A stretch of 64,000 nt of DNA from an uncultured bacterium (lineage in GTDB: Bacteria > Bacillota > Clostridia > Christensenellales > CAG-917), in contig CASQXY010000001.1 in NCBI GenBank assembly GCA_949432885.1, positions 1 through 64,000 on the forward strand, given 5' to 3'. The notes below the pieces were generated by a model that worked only from the letters and a program-made list of their open reading frames with translations, was not told the DNA's origin and made no database searches. Below are positions 15,890-26,826 of the stretch, in pieces; position 1 is the first letter of the stretch; the number at the start of each line of letters is the position of its first letter. Both the position numbers and the translations under genes were made by a program.

Positions 15890-15895
15890 ATTTTC

Positions 15896-15924
15896 ATTAT
15901 ACAGTCTTCACGGCATATTTTCAA
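15896..15924 (-). promoter_or_regulatory. Promoter of probably leaderless nadD-yqeK mRNA
   Basis: On the minus strand TTGAAA (15919-15924), 17 nt, then TATAAT (15896-15901), only 6 nt before the ATG at 15889. No Shine-Dalgarno sequence is present. Confidence 0.7.
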
Positions 15925-15976
15925 GTTGATATTCAAAATATGTTTCGCAACGCCGCAAGCTGTCAACAATAGAAGT

Positions 15977-16789
15977 ATGGCAAAAACCTTCGATTATATA
16001 TCGCTTACAATCGTGCTCCTTCTGCTCACCTTCGTGTGGTCTGCTCTGCTGTTCAAAAGTTGGATAGTATCTTTGATATTTTCCATTGCCTTCACAGTCG
16101 CGGTTATCGTAACCGTCCGCTATCTGCTGTCAAAGCGCAACCGACCGTATACATACGACCGTCTGGAACTGGAATTTGCCATAAAAGGCAATGAATACGT
16201 CGTAAATCTGCTGAAAAGCGCGCTGAAAAACGGTGTGACGGAAAGCGGCACCAACTACCTTTGCCTAAAAAACTGCCTTATTATAACCGCCGTGAAATTT
16301 TCTATGCTTTCGATTGGGGATATGGGCGCAATTTGCTCGCTTGCGCAAAAATACAAAAATAAGCGCGTCTACGTGATAGCAAAGGGAATAGACAGGCGCG
16401 CATATTCCATAGTTCAGCTTCAAAACGTGAATATAACTCTTGTCAAAGTCAAAACGATATACAAATTTCTCTGCAAGCACCGCGCCCTGCCAGATTTAAA
16501 ACCCATAAAAAGCAAATTTTCCATACGGGCTTTTATAGACGCGATGTTCAGCCGCTCAAATTTCAAATCCTATGCGTTTTCGGGCGCGATTCTTATACTG
16601 GTATCCTTTTTAACTCCGCTCAGAATTTACTATATAGTGCTCGGAAGCATATCGCTCGTTTTCGCAATCCTTACGCTCACGCCGCTCGGCAACGGAACAA
16701 TTTTCTCCGTCAAGCTGACAGACGAACTTGAAAACGCGATATCACAGCAAAACGTACAGATTTCATTAGACGAGATAGAAAACAGTTGA
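15977..16789 (+). CDS. Unknown membrane protein with a possible degenerate nuclease-like domain
   Basis: I do not recognise this 270-residue protein. Two membrane segments lie at about 6-28 and 31-52, a soluble domain at 60-185 and two further segments at about 200-240. The soluble domain has the order helix (EYVVNLLKSALKN), strands, LIITAVKFSML, helix, KRVYVIAKG, which recalls Mrr-type PD-(D/E)XK folds, though clear acidic catalytic residues are missing. The frame is open further upstream, but the ATG at 15977 avoids overlap with nadD. No ribosome site is seen; AACAAT lies 6 nt before the ATG. It converges on obgE with 3 nt between stops. Confidence 0.7.
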   Translation: MAKTFDYISLTIVLLLLTFVWSALLFKSWIVSLIFSIAFTVAVIVTVRYLLSKRNRPYTYDRLELEFAIKGNEYVVNLLKSALKNGVTESGTNYLCLKNCLIITAVKFSMLSIGDMGAICSLAQKYKNKRVYVIAKGIDRRAYSIVQLQNVNITLVKVKTIYKFLCKHRALPDLKPIKSKFSIRAFIDAMFSRSNFKSYAFSGAILILVSFLTPLRIYYIVLGSISLVFAILTLTPLGNGTIFSVKLTDELENAISQQNVQISLDEIENS

Positions 16790-16792
16790 CCC

Positions 16793-19467
<2,675 letters not shown>

Positions 19468-19468
19468 A

Positions 19469-20296
19469 TCAGCCTCTGATTGAGCAAACGTGATTCTGCT
19501 CCTGCTCTCTGTAAATACGGCTGCGCGAAATCGCCTCGTCGAAATCGACCTCATGCCCGTCGAATTCGGGACCGTCTATACAAGCGTATCTTGTCCTGCC
19601 GCCCACCGTAAGTCGGCAACAGCCGCACATACCCGTGCCGTCCACCATCATCGAATTCATGCTCACTACGGTCCTTATGCCGAGCTCCTCAGTAAGCGCG
19701 CATACTGCCTTCATCATAGGCAGAGGACCGACCGCAAACACGCAATCATATTTTTTGCCGCCGTTTACAAGCTCTCTGAGCATATCCGTGACAAATCCCT
19801 TTTTGCCGTTAGAGCCGTCGTCGGTGATGAGATACAAATTATCGCACGCGGCGCGCATCTCTTCCGTATACATAAGCAAATCCTTATTCCTCGCGCCTAT
19901 TATCGCGTCCACGCTCTTCCTCTCGGAACGAAGCTGTTTTGCTTGCGGATATATCACGGCTGTACCTATGCCGCCGCCGACAAGGCATATGCTCTTAAAC
20001 TCCGACAAGTCGGTGGCATTCCCAAGCGGACCTACGAAATCCGCCAGAGCGTCGCCGACTTCCATTCGGGAAAGTTTGAGGGTCGTATAGCCTATCTCCT
20101 GCACGAGTATGCGCACCGTACCGAGCTCGCGCGAATAGTCGCAAATAGTAAAAGGAACTCTTTCGCCGTCCTCGTCGGTGCGCAATATCACAAACTGTCC
20201 CGCAAGGCAGTGCCTTACTACGTAGGGAGCATATATTTCATATTCGCTCACGTTTTCGGCGAGCCGTCTTTTTGACACTATTTCAAAATTTTTCAT
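19469..20296 (-). CDS. nfnA: NfnA-type FAD/[2Fe-2S] oxidoreductase subunit
   Basis: A 275-residue ferredoxin-NADP reductase-fold protein: an FAD domain (VPFTICDYS, VGPLGNAT), an NAD-binding domain (LVGGGIGTAVIYPQ, FAVGPLPMMKAV) and a C-terminal [2Fe-2S] site (DGTGMCGCCRLTVGGRTRYAC, then DGPEFDGHEVDFDE). This is the small subunit of NfnAB, also known as sulfide dehydrogenase alpha or dihydroorotate-dehydrogenase electron-transfer-like. Its ATG overlaps the nth stop by 4 nt. Confidence 0.9.
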   Translation of the reverse strand: MKNFEIVSKRRLAENVSEYEIYAPYVVRHCLAGQFVILRTDEDGERVPFTICDYSRELGTVRILVQEIGYTTLKLSRMEVGDALADFVGPLGNATDLSEFKSICLVGGGIGTAVIYPQAKQLRSERKSVDAIIGARNKDLLMYTEEMRAACDNLYLITDDGSNGKKGFVTDMLRELVNGGKKYDCVFAVGPLPMMKAVCALTEELGIRTVVSMNSMMVDGTGMCGCCRLTVGGRTRYACIDGPEFDGHEVDFDEAISRSRIYREQEQNHVCSIRG

Positions 20297-20937
20297 ATTC
20301 TGTCTTCGATATCCGATTTACTGTCTTTAAAGTATTTGCATTTACCTTGAAGCGCACACATATCGCAATCCGGCTTGCGTGAATGGCATACGTACCTGCC
20401 GTGGAAAATGAGCAGATGATGCAAATGAGCCCAAAGCTCTTCGTCGAAATTAAGCATAAGCTGCTGTTCCACTCCCTCCGGAGTTTTGGAATCCGCAACT
20501 CCCAGTCTGTTTGCGACGCGGAATACGTGGGTGTCGACGGCAATGGCGCTGCCTCCGTACGCCACCGCATACACTACGTTTGCCGTCTTGCGTCCTACTC
20601 CGCGTAGCTTCATAAGCTCCTCGCGCGTCTCGGGCATACCGCCCATTGCTATTATGCTTGCGCTGAGCTCCTTGATTGCTTTGGCTTTACTGTGATAAAA
20701 TCCGCAGGAGAAAATTCGGCGTTCGAGCTCCTCCACAGGCATAGCCGCAAACTGCTCGGGAGTATTGGCGTCTTTGAACAACTCCTGCGTGACTGCGTTC
20801 ACTCTTTTGTCCGTACACTGCGCCGAAAGCACGACCGCGACCAAAAGTTCAAACGGTGATGCGAAATTCAATTCGCACTCTGCGTTTTTGTGCATGCTGT
20901 CAAGCAATCCGTATATTTCAGCATTATCTTTCGTCAT
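20293..20937 (-). CDS. nth: Endonuclease III
   Basis: A 214-residue base-excision DNA glycosylase/AP lyase. The helix-hairpin-helix LRGVGRKTANVV carries the catalytic lysine and VDTHVFRVANRLG the catalytic aspartate; the C-terminal cluster motif C-x6-C-x2-C-x5-C (from CHSRKPDC) binds [4Fe-4S]. It removes oxidised pyrimidines. It heads the operon nth-nfnA-nfnB-obgE, whose mRNA appears leaderless. Confidence 0.97.
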   Translation of the reverse strand: MTKDNAEIYGLLDSMHKNAECELNFASPFELLVAVVLSAQCTDKRVNAVTQELFKDANTPEQFAAMPVEELERRIFSCGFYHSKAKAIKELSASIIAMGGMPETREELMKLRGVGRKTANVVYAVAYGGSAIAVDTHVFRVANRLGVADSKTPEGVEQQLMLNFDEELWAHLHHLLIFHGRYVCHSRKPDCDMCALQGKCKYFKDSKSDIEDRI

Positions 20938-20943
20938 AACGGT

Positions 20944-20972
20944 ATTATCTCACAGCAAAACGTTTTTGGCAA
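20944..20972 (-). promoter_or_regulatory. Promoter of probably leaderless nth operon
   Basis: On the minus strand TTGCCA (20967-20972), 17 nt, GATAAT (20944-20949), then 6 nt to the ATG at 20937. No ribosome site is present between them. Confidence 0.65.
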
Positions 20973-20978
20973 GAATTT

Positions 20979-20999
20979 TGCGCGTGCGCACACGCGCAA
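20979..20999. terminator. GC-rich hairpin downstream of the DUF3343 gene
   Basis: The arms ttgcgcgtg and cacgcgcaa form a perfect 9-bp stem with a 3-nt loop. A second hairpin (gccgaag/cttcggc, 21055-21072) lies closer to the stop codon. Neither has a strong U-tract on the minus strand, so terminator function is only probable. Confidence 0.45.
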
Positions 21000-21081
21000 T
21001 CTGAGCGCGATTCAGCTATAATTACATCGTGCGGATTCGCCTCGCCGCATATAAGCCGAAGCGCGCTTCGGCGACTTCCAA

Positions 21082-21330
21082 TTAAACCTTTATCGCCGTT
21101 CCGTTTGATGAGAAATAATAGAATCCCACAGCGGAGCGAAATCTTCCTCTTTCAAGCACTATCTTAGCTTGCGGCATATCTCTCGCAAACAATTTGACCG
21201 ATAAACCGCAGCCGATGCCTGCGGACGACGGAGTATTGATAAGCTTGCCTGCTATACGATAGCTCAGTAACGCTTCATAAAACGATATTGCTTCCGAGCG
21301 CGAGCGGAACGGTATAAAAAACTCTCTCAT
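21082..21330 (-). CDS. DUF3343 protein (putative Se/S carrier)
   Basis: An 82-residue protein of the DUF3343 type, a small family often beside cysteine desulfurase-like or selenium genes and proposed to carry sulfur or selenium. The pattern FRSRSEAISFYEALLS, then INTPSSAGIGCGLSVKLF with a single Cys, fits. It is divergent from the cysteine-desulfurase-like gene (108 nt apart), which supports a shared role. GGAGG 5 nt upstream fixes the ATG at 21330; the TTG at 21342 is not needed. Confidence 0.7.
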   Translation of the reverse strand: MREFFIPFRSRSEAISFYEALLSYRIAGKLINTPSSAGIGCGLSVKLFARDMPQAKIVLERGRFRSAVGFYYFSSNGTAIKV

Positions 21331-21438
21331 GGCTTCCTCCAATTATATGTATCCGCCCATAATTTAATATATTGTCCGCACACATTTTTCGTGCTTTTTC
21401 GCATAAAGTAGGCAGAGAATACAAATTTAGGAGAACGT

Positions 21439-22569
21439 ATGCTGTATCTGGATAACGCCGCAACATCAAGATTCAAACCTAAAACGGTTATCGACTGTAT
21501 AAACGCGGATTTGCGCCGTTCGGCAAACAGCGGTCGGAGCGGACACCGCGACGCCATCGACGCAAGTATGAAAATAGAAAATTGCAGGCAGTATCTCAAA
21601 CAAGCCATGCACGCGGACGACGGATGCGAGGTAATTTTTACAAAGAACTGCACCGAGGCTCTCAATCTCGCAATATTCGGAGCTGTTAAAGGAGGCGAAA
21701 AAGTGCTCACTACAACAAACGAGCACAATTCCGTACTCCGCCCTCTCTACGAATGCGAACGACGCAATCTCATATCTCTGACGGTGCTGGATACCAAAGG
21801 CATAAAAGCGGATTTGAAATTATTCAAAGAGGCGGCGAAAAACAAGGATATAATTGTGGTCAGCGGCGCGTGCAACGTCACAGGCGCGACCCTAAATACG
21901 GAAGAGGTCGGGAAAATTGCAAAGGAAAACGGAGCGATTCTGATTGTCGACGGCGCGCAAAGCGTTCCGCTTATAGATACCGATATTTCAGGCTTCGGGA
22001 TAAATATGCTCGCCTGCCCCGGGCACAAGGGGCTGCACGGCGTACAAGGAACGGGATTTCTTATAACCGACGGGAAAACGGATATTAAGCCGCTCTTATA
22101 CGGCGGCACAGGAACGTTCTCTTCCAGCGTATATCAACCGCCGCAGCTCCCCGACGCATATGAAGCGGGCACGCTGTTCGCAGGAGGAATCGCCGCTCTT
22201 CATCAGGGCGCAAAATGGTCGTTCGAGCATCTCGATTCAACTCGCAAAAAATATAATCAGTTGTCTCAAACGGCACTTTATAATCTCAAATCAATAGGTT
22301 GTACCCTGTATTCTGACGAAACAGTCACGGGTGTAATAGCTTTCAATCTGAAAAATACGGACAGCGCATACATAGCGGAGCTTTTAAACGACAACGGTAT
22401 CGCCGTACGCAGCGGTCTGCACTGCGCGCCGCTTGTACACAAGGCTCTCGGAACGACGGAACAAGGCGCCGTACGCATAAGCCTAGGCGTGGAAACGACG
22501 GCAAAGGATATCCTTTACTTCTCAAACGTTATGGAAAGCATTGCACGTAAAATTTACGCCGACGCATAA
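21439..22569 (+). CDS. Cysteine desulfurase-like class V aminotransferase
   Basis: A 376-residue PLP enzyme of the NifS/SufS/Csd group. MLYLDNAATSRFKPKTV, TKNCTEALNLAIFG, IVDGAQS and the PLP lysine K197 in CPGHKGLHG are clear; RSGLHCAPL near residue 330 carries the likely sulfur-accepting Cys. It would liberate sulfur or selenium from cysteine or selenocysteine. No SufU, IscU or NifU gene is adjacent, so the use may be thiolation or selenium metabolism and not Fe-S assembly. AGGAGA precedes the ATG. DUF3343 is divergent to it. Confidence 0.88.
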   Translation: MLYLDNAATSRFKPKTVIDCINADLRRSANSGRSGHRDAIDASMKIENCRQYLKQAMHADDGCEVIFTKNCTEALNLAIFGAVKGGEKVLTTTNEHNSVLRPLYECERRNLISLTVLDTKGIKADLKLFKEAAKNKDIIVVSGACNVTGATLNTEEVGKIAKENGAILIVDGAQSVPLIDTDISGFGINMLACPGHKGLHGVQGTGFLITDGKTDIKPLLYGGTGTFSSSVYQPPQLPDAYEAGTLFAGGIAALHQGAKWSFEHLDSTRKKYNQLSQTALYNLKSIGCTLYSDETVTGVIAFNLKNTDSAYIAELLNDNGIAVRSGLHCAPLVHKALGTTEQGAVRISLGVETTAKDILYFSNVMESIARKIYADA

Positions 22570-22600
22570 ACGCCTGTCATTTCAGCTTTAAAAGAACTCA

Positions 22601-22625
22601 AAAGCCGCCGATAATCGGCGGCTTT
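22601..22625. terminator. Bidirectional rho-independent terminator
   Basis: The stem aaagccgccga/tcggcggcttt with a 3-nt loop lies between the plus-strand desulfurase-like gene and the converging S8 peptidase gene. Confidence 0.85.
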
Positions 22626-22668
22626 AATAATACGCTGTCATTCAAACTATAATTGATAATATTCAATA

Positions 22669-23823
22669 TTAGCTCGTCATGCGTCCGCTCAATCTGAACA
22701 CCCTGTTTCCGTCCACGTACGACGTACTGTTTATTATCGCGTTTTTCGCCTGTATGGGTGATATGTTTTTATACTTCTGACACAAAAGACAGCACGCTCC
22801 CGCCACGTACGGCGCAGATACCGATGTGCCCGACATTGTGGAATACGTTCCGCCTGCGCTGAGTCCCTTGACGTCTACTCCGTCCGCAAATACGTCGGGG
22901 CGCATCACGCCCATATACTCCCCTCTCGAAGTGAAGGAAGCGACGGAATCGTCGCGGTTTACTGCGCCCACAGCTATGACCTCCGAGCTTATCGCAGGAG
23001 ATTTCAGAGAGTTTTCGCCGCTGTTTCCCGAAGCCGCGATAACGATGAGTCCGCTCCTTGCGAGCATATCCGCGCCCAGCTTCAATGGGTCCGCATAGCT
23101 TAGAGGCTCCGCGCCGAAGCTCATGCATACCACCTTTATTCCGTATTGTCTGAAATTGTCGAACAGCCATTGCATGCCGTCTATAATTTTGAACGCGCCG
23201 CTCTCTCCGCTGCTGCCTATGACCTTAATTCCTACTATATTCGCTCTCGGAGCAACGCCGATGATTTTTCCGCCGGAAAGCATTCCGTTTCCGCACGCGA
23301 CCCCTGCTACGAACGTGCCGTGTCCGTTGTCGTCATACGGTTCTTTCTCCTCGTTTATCATATCCACGAAATGCACTATGCGCTCTCTTGGAATAGACAA
23401 ATCGCTGTGCGGCGAAACGCCCGTGTCCATTACGCACATAGTAACTCCGCTTCCGTCCAAATCATCCGACAGTCCGAACAGAGAGGCATTGCGCATTTTG
23501 AATTGCTCTTCGTTTGATGAAACGTCTCGCGGCGACGGCTCGTCAAGCGTGAAGACCCTGCCCTGCGCCGAAACGTATTCCACCTCCTGCATTCGTTCCA
23601 GTCTGATAGCGTCACGGAGCGTACACCGTATTCCGACCGACCTGATAAACGGATATATCGAGGTTACGTCAAAGTTCCTCTCCAACATGCCGAGATGAAG
23701 CGGATTCCTCACTCGCACCAGTGCGTGCGCTTCCTCCTCCGCACCCAGCACACCCACAAGACGCCTGTCGAATTTGACGTTTTTACACATTACGTCAACG
23801 ATACTCTTGTCAAGTTTATCCAT
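22669..23823 (-). CDS. Subtilisin-family (S8) serine peptidase
   Basis: A 384-residue subtilase with the complete triad: D133 in VMDTGVSPHSDL, H168 in NGHGTFVAG and the Ser near 332 in SGTSVSAPYVAG. Residues 1-115 may act as a propeptide or N-terminal domain. There is no signal peptide, so it may be intracellular, as in the ISP or YtlP-like group, or exported another way. Its start follows the stop of the 92-residue gene upstream by 1 nt, without its own ribosome site, implying coupling. Confidence 0.93.
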   Translation of the reverse strand: MDKLDKSIVDVMCKNVKFDRRLVGVLGAEEEAHALVRVRNPLHLGMLERNFDVTSIYPFIRSVGIRCTLRDAIRLERMQEVEYVSAQGRVFTLDEPSPRDVSSNEEQFKMRNASLFGLSDDLDGSGVTMCVMDTGVSPHSDLSIPRERIVHFVDMINEEKEPYDDNGHGTFVAGVACGNGMLSGGKIIGVAPRANIVGIKVIGSSGESGAFKIIDGMQWLFDNFRQYGIKVVCMSFGAEPLSYADPLKLGADMLARSGLIVIAASGNSGENSLKSPAISSEVIAVGAVNRDDSVASFTSRGEYMGVMRPDVFADGVDVKGLSAGGTYSTMSGTSVSAPYVAGACCLLCQKYKNISPIQAKNAIINSTSYVDGNRVFRLSGRMTS

Positions 23824-23824
23824 A

Positions 23825-24103
23825 TCAGCCGACCAACATATTTATGAGCTGTCTCATTCTCTGCCGCTGCATTTCGTTGAGATATGGAGACGCCGTATTA
23901 TACATGTTTTCAAGAGCGGCTTTATCGAACGTTCCGTCTTTTTTCATACGCTCCGCCATTGATGAAAGCTCGCTCATAAGTTGGTCCTCGCTCTTGGAAC
24001 TGTACTCCTCGAACTTCTGTTTTAGGTCCTGTTCCCGATTTTGGTTTGCGGTATTTGCGCCCGAGTTATGTACGTCGAAGTTATCTCTTTCCCAAAAATT
24101 CAT
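23825..24103 (-). CDS. Unknown small helical protein
   Basis: A 92-residue soluble protein I do not recognise. After about 30 polar residues it is predicted helical, with KSEDQLMSELSSMAERMKK and PYLNEMQRQRMRQLINML. It is translationally coupled to the S8 protease downstream, and might be its partner, chaperone or substrate. GGAGG 5 nt before the ATG at 24103 fixes the start, in preference to the TTG at 24124. Confidence 0.7.
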   Translation of the reverse strand: MNFWERDNFDVHNSGANTANQNREQDLKQKFEEYSSKSEDQLMSELSSMAERMKKDGTFDKAALENMYNTASPYLNEMQRQRMRQLINMLVG

Positions 24104-24160
24104 ACTGTCCTCCGTCACATTCAATATATGTCGGCATATTATAGACGTGACAGGTGGATT

Positions 24161-24715
24161 ATGAATTTTGACATTAACACTCTATCTACGCTTATGAAAA
24201 TGATGGGCTCTATGAAGCCGACTCAATCCGATGAAAGAAGCCGCGACCCGCGTGAATACGCCGAAACCGACAACCGCTCGGGTCAAAGCAGCGCGTCCGT
24301 ATTCGCCATGCAAAACGGTTTGGGGCAGAAAGTCGAATTCGGCTCCGAACCGAGAAAAAGCGAGCCTCAAAAAAACGTAAATCCTATGCAGTCTATTCTT
24401 GAAATGATGACGGGGACAAAATCTTCCGACGGCGGTTCGGATATGATGTCGTCGCTTTTGCCTATGTTTTTGAATATGATGGGCGGAAGAAATCAAGCCT
24501 CCGCAGCAAGCGTAAAGCCTCAACAGCCGTCGGAACAGAACAATACGAAAACCGAACCTGCCGCAAACGAAAACAATAAAAACGCGGCAGACGCCCAAAA
24601 AGAACGCAATACAAAAACGCAACCGCTCAAAAAAGATAAATTCGAGCCGATTGCGTTTGCAGGTTATGCGCTTATAAGCGCGCTGAACAGACTTTATATC
24701 GCCAAGTGCGTATAA
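24161..24715 (+). CDS. Unknown Met-rich, low-complexity protein
   Basis: A 184-residue protein I do not recognise. Short Met-rich amphipathic segments (LSTLMKMMGSMK, MQSILEMMTG, MMSSLLPMFLNMMGG) alternate with Gln/Asn/Ser/Lys-rich stretches; a mildly hydrophobic segment (FEPIAFAGYALISALNRLY) lies near the C-terminus. It is divergent from the small helical protein and S8 protease, whose partner has a comparable MRQLINML helix. AGGTGG lies just before the ATG. It could be a sporulation or coat-type protein, but this is only a guess. Confidence 0.65.
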   Translation: MNFDINTLSTLMKMMGSMKPTQSDERSRDPREYAETDNRSGQSSASVFAMQNGLGQKVEFGSEPRKSEPQKNVNPMQSILEMMTGTKSSDGGSDMMSSLLPMFLNMMGGRNQASAASVKPQQPSEQNNTKTEPAANENNKNAADAQKERNTKTQPLKKDKFEPIAFAGYALISALNRLYIAKCV

Positions 24716-24724
24716 GTGTGCAAG

Positions 24725-25978
24725 TTACATCGATATATCGTTTGAATAAATGGGATACTCCTTGCAAAGCGCGATTGCTCTTGCCTTGACGCTTTCTATC
24801 ATCTGCTCTTTGCCGTAGATTATATCCGCGATACAGTCGCCGATAATCTCCATTTCCTCCTCCTTCATACCTCTCGTTGTGACCGCGGGCGTGCCGATAC
24901 GCACTCCGCTCGTAACGGTCGCTTTCTCGGGGTCGTTCGGAATAGAGTTTTTATTCAAAGTGATATGCGCCTCGTCAAGAAGAATTTCAAGCTGTTTTCC
25001 CGTGATTCCCGTCCCTACAAGATTGATAAGCATAAGGTGGTTGTCCGTGCCGCCCGTAATAAGGTTCAGTCCCCTGTCCATAAGCTTTTTCGCGAGAGCC
25101 TTCGCGTTAAGCACAACCTGATGCTGATATTCGTTGAACTCGGGAGTGAGCGCCTCTTTCAGCGCTATAGCTTTTGCGGCTATAATGTGCATAAGCGGTC
25201 CGCCCTGCGTGCCGGGGAAAGTTGTCTTATCGATTTTCTTTGCGATTTCTTCGTCGTTTGTGAGGATAAGTCCGCCGCGCGGTCCTCTCAGCGTCTTATG
25301 CGTAGTCGTAGTTACGATATGAGCGTACGGCATCGGGCTCATATGCTCGCCCGCGGCGACAAGTCCTGCGATATGCGCCATATCGACCATGAGATATGCG
25401 CCGACCTCGTCTGCAATCTCGCGGAAACGCTTGAAATCTATCGCACGGGGATACGCGCTTGCGCCCGCGATAATGAGTTTCGGATTGCATTCCTTCGCAA
25501 TACGAAGCACCTCGTCGTAATCTATGTAGCCGCTGTCGTCCACTCCGTATGAAACGGAGTTAAACACCTTTCCGCTCAAGCTCACCTTGGCGCCGTGCGT
25601 AAGGTGTCCGCCTGCCGACAGCGACATGCCCAAAATGGTATCTCCGCCCGACAGCAAGCTGTAATACGCCGTAAAATTGGCGTTCGAGCCGCTGTGCGCC
25701 TGAACGTTGGCATACTTTGCTCCGAACAGCTTTTTAGCTCTTTCAATCGCAAGCAGCTCCGCCTTATCCACATACTGACATCCGCCGTAATAACGTTTTG
25801 AGGGATAGCCCTCGGCGTACTTATTCGTATAATAACTGCCTGCCGCAGCCATTACCGCGGGAGAAACGATATTCTCGCTTGCAATAAGCTCCAAATTGTA
25901 CTGCTGACGTTCGAGTTCTTGAACCATCGAGCCGAAAAGTTCCTCGTCCGCCGCTTTAATAAGTTTCAAATCTACCAT
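24725..25978 (-). CDS. glyA: Serine hydroxymethyltransferase
   Basis: A 417-residue PLP enzyme that interconverts serine and glycine with tetrahydrofolate. Marks are [12 protein letters not shown] near the N-terminus, [13 protein letters not shown], the PLP-lysine segment [14 protein letters not shown], and [11 protein letters not shown]. It is the last gene of a minus-strand run (hslVU-hisS-rseC-like-trxA-glyA), 46 nt after trxA. I start at the ATG at 25978, 7 nt after GGAG, and not at an in-frame TTG. Confidence 0.97.
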   Translation of the reverse strand: MVDLKLIKAADEELFGSMVQELERQQYNLELIASENIVSPAVMAAAGSYYTNKYAEGYPSKRYYGGCQYVDKAELLAIERAKKLFGAKYANVQAHSGSNANFTAYYSLLSGGDTILGMSLSAGGHLTHGAKVSLSGKVFNSVSYGVDDSGYIDYDEVLRIAKECNPKLIIAGASAYPRAIDFKRFREIADEVGAYLMVDMAHIAGLVAAGEHMSPMPYAHIVTTTTHKTLRGPRGGLILTNDEEIAKKIDKTTFPGTQGGPLMHIIAAKAIALKEALTPEFNEYQHQVVLNAKALAKKLMDRGLNLITGGTDNHLMLINLVGTGITGKQLEILLDEAHITLNKNSIPNDPEKATVTSGVRIGTPAVTTRGMKEEEMEIIGDCIADIIYGKEQMIESVKARAIALCKEYPIYSNDISM

Positions 25979-26024
25979 AACCAAACTCCGTTTTAAAATT
26001 ATTTTTCTTTAAGTCTATCGCTTC

Positions 26025-26339
26025 TTATCCCAAATATTTGTCAAGATATTGGGAAATCTGGCTCTTCGCCCTGAATCCTACAAGTCTTTCTTTAAGCTCG
26101 CCGTCCTTGAAAACCAAAAGCGTCGGGATAGAATAAATACCGAACTTCTCTGCCAGCTCGGGATTCTCGTCCACGTCCACCTTTGCAACCTGCGCTTTGG
26201 AAGCATAATCGTCGGCGAGCTCCTTTATCGTGGGCGCAAGCATTTTGCAGGGTCCACACCAAGTAGCCCAAAAGTCGACAAGCGTAACGCCGTTTGCCAC
26301 CGTATCGTCAAAATTCTGCTTGTTTAAAATGAGTTCCAT
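26025..26339 (-). CDS. trxA: Thioredoxin
   Basis: A 104-residue thioredoxin with the active-site WCGPCK (C28, C31), the following KMLAPTIKEL helix and the cis-proline loop SIPTLLVFKDG. It is a cytoplasmic disulfide reductase. GGAG precedes the ATG. It lies between glyA and the RseC-like gene. Confidence 0.97.
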   Translation of the reverse strand: MELILNKQNFDDTVANGVTLVDFWATWCGPCKMLAPTIKELADDYASKAQVAKVDVDENPELAEKFGIYSIPTLLVFKDGELKERLVGFRAKSQISQYLDKYLG

Positions 26340-26364
26340 ATTATTCTCCTATATATTGGTTTCT

Positions 26365-26826
26365 TTATTTCAATTTTATAGCGGACGCGCCCGACGTATG
26401 CGTAAAACCCGTTTCATACTCTGATTCCGAGCACAGCTCCGTCATACGAGGCGCAAAGCCTTTCATTTTTCTTACAATGCGGAAGTCCAGTGCTATCGCA
26501 GTCCCGAGCCCGACCGCAAAGCAGGACGTCCCTATAATCGCCGTTGCCGCCGCGCTCATAAAACAGCCGACAGCCACTCCTATTGAGGTGAGCAACAAGG
26601 GCAGCAGATACAGCGCCGCCGACAAAACCCTCGTAGAACGCTTGAATATCGCAACTTTCACAAAATCACCCTCGCAAGCATCCAAGTCATTGACGACGGA
26701 AAGCTCGCAAGCAGCCCCGTCGTTTGAAGCTCTGCAAATAAAGCATCCGTCGCACTTGCCGTGTCTGGCGAAACTTATCGTGGCGAGATTTCCCTCAACC
26801 TTCTTTACTCTGCCGCATTCAAGCAT
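26365..26826 (-). CDS. RseC/RsxC-associated SoxR-reducing family membrane protein
   Basis: A 153-residue RseC-family protein: an N-terminal domain with a Cys cluster (HGKCDGCFICRA, then C at ACEL), followed by two membrane helices (about 68-88 and 91-113) and a short tail. Relatives are linked to Rnf/Rsx electron transport and SoxR reduction. No rnf genes are present here. It overlaps hisS by 8 nt at its start. Confidence 0.82.
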   Translation of the reverse strand: MLECGRVKKVEGNLATISFARHGKCDGCFICRASNDGAACELSVVNDLDACEGDFVKVAIFKRSTRVLSAALYLLPLLLTSIGVAVGCFMSAAATAIIGTSCFAVGLGTAIALDFRIVRKMKGFAPRMTELCSESEYETGFTHTSGASAIKLK

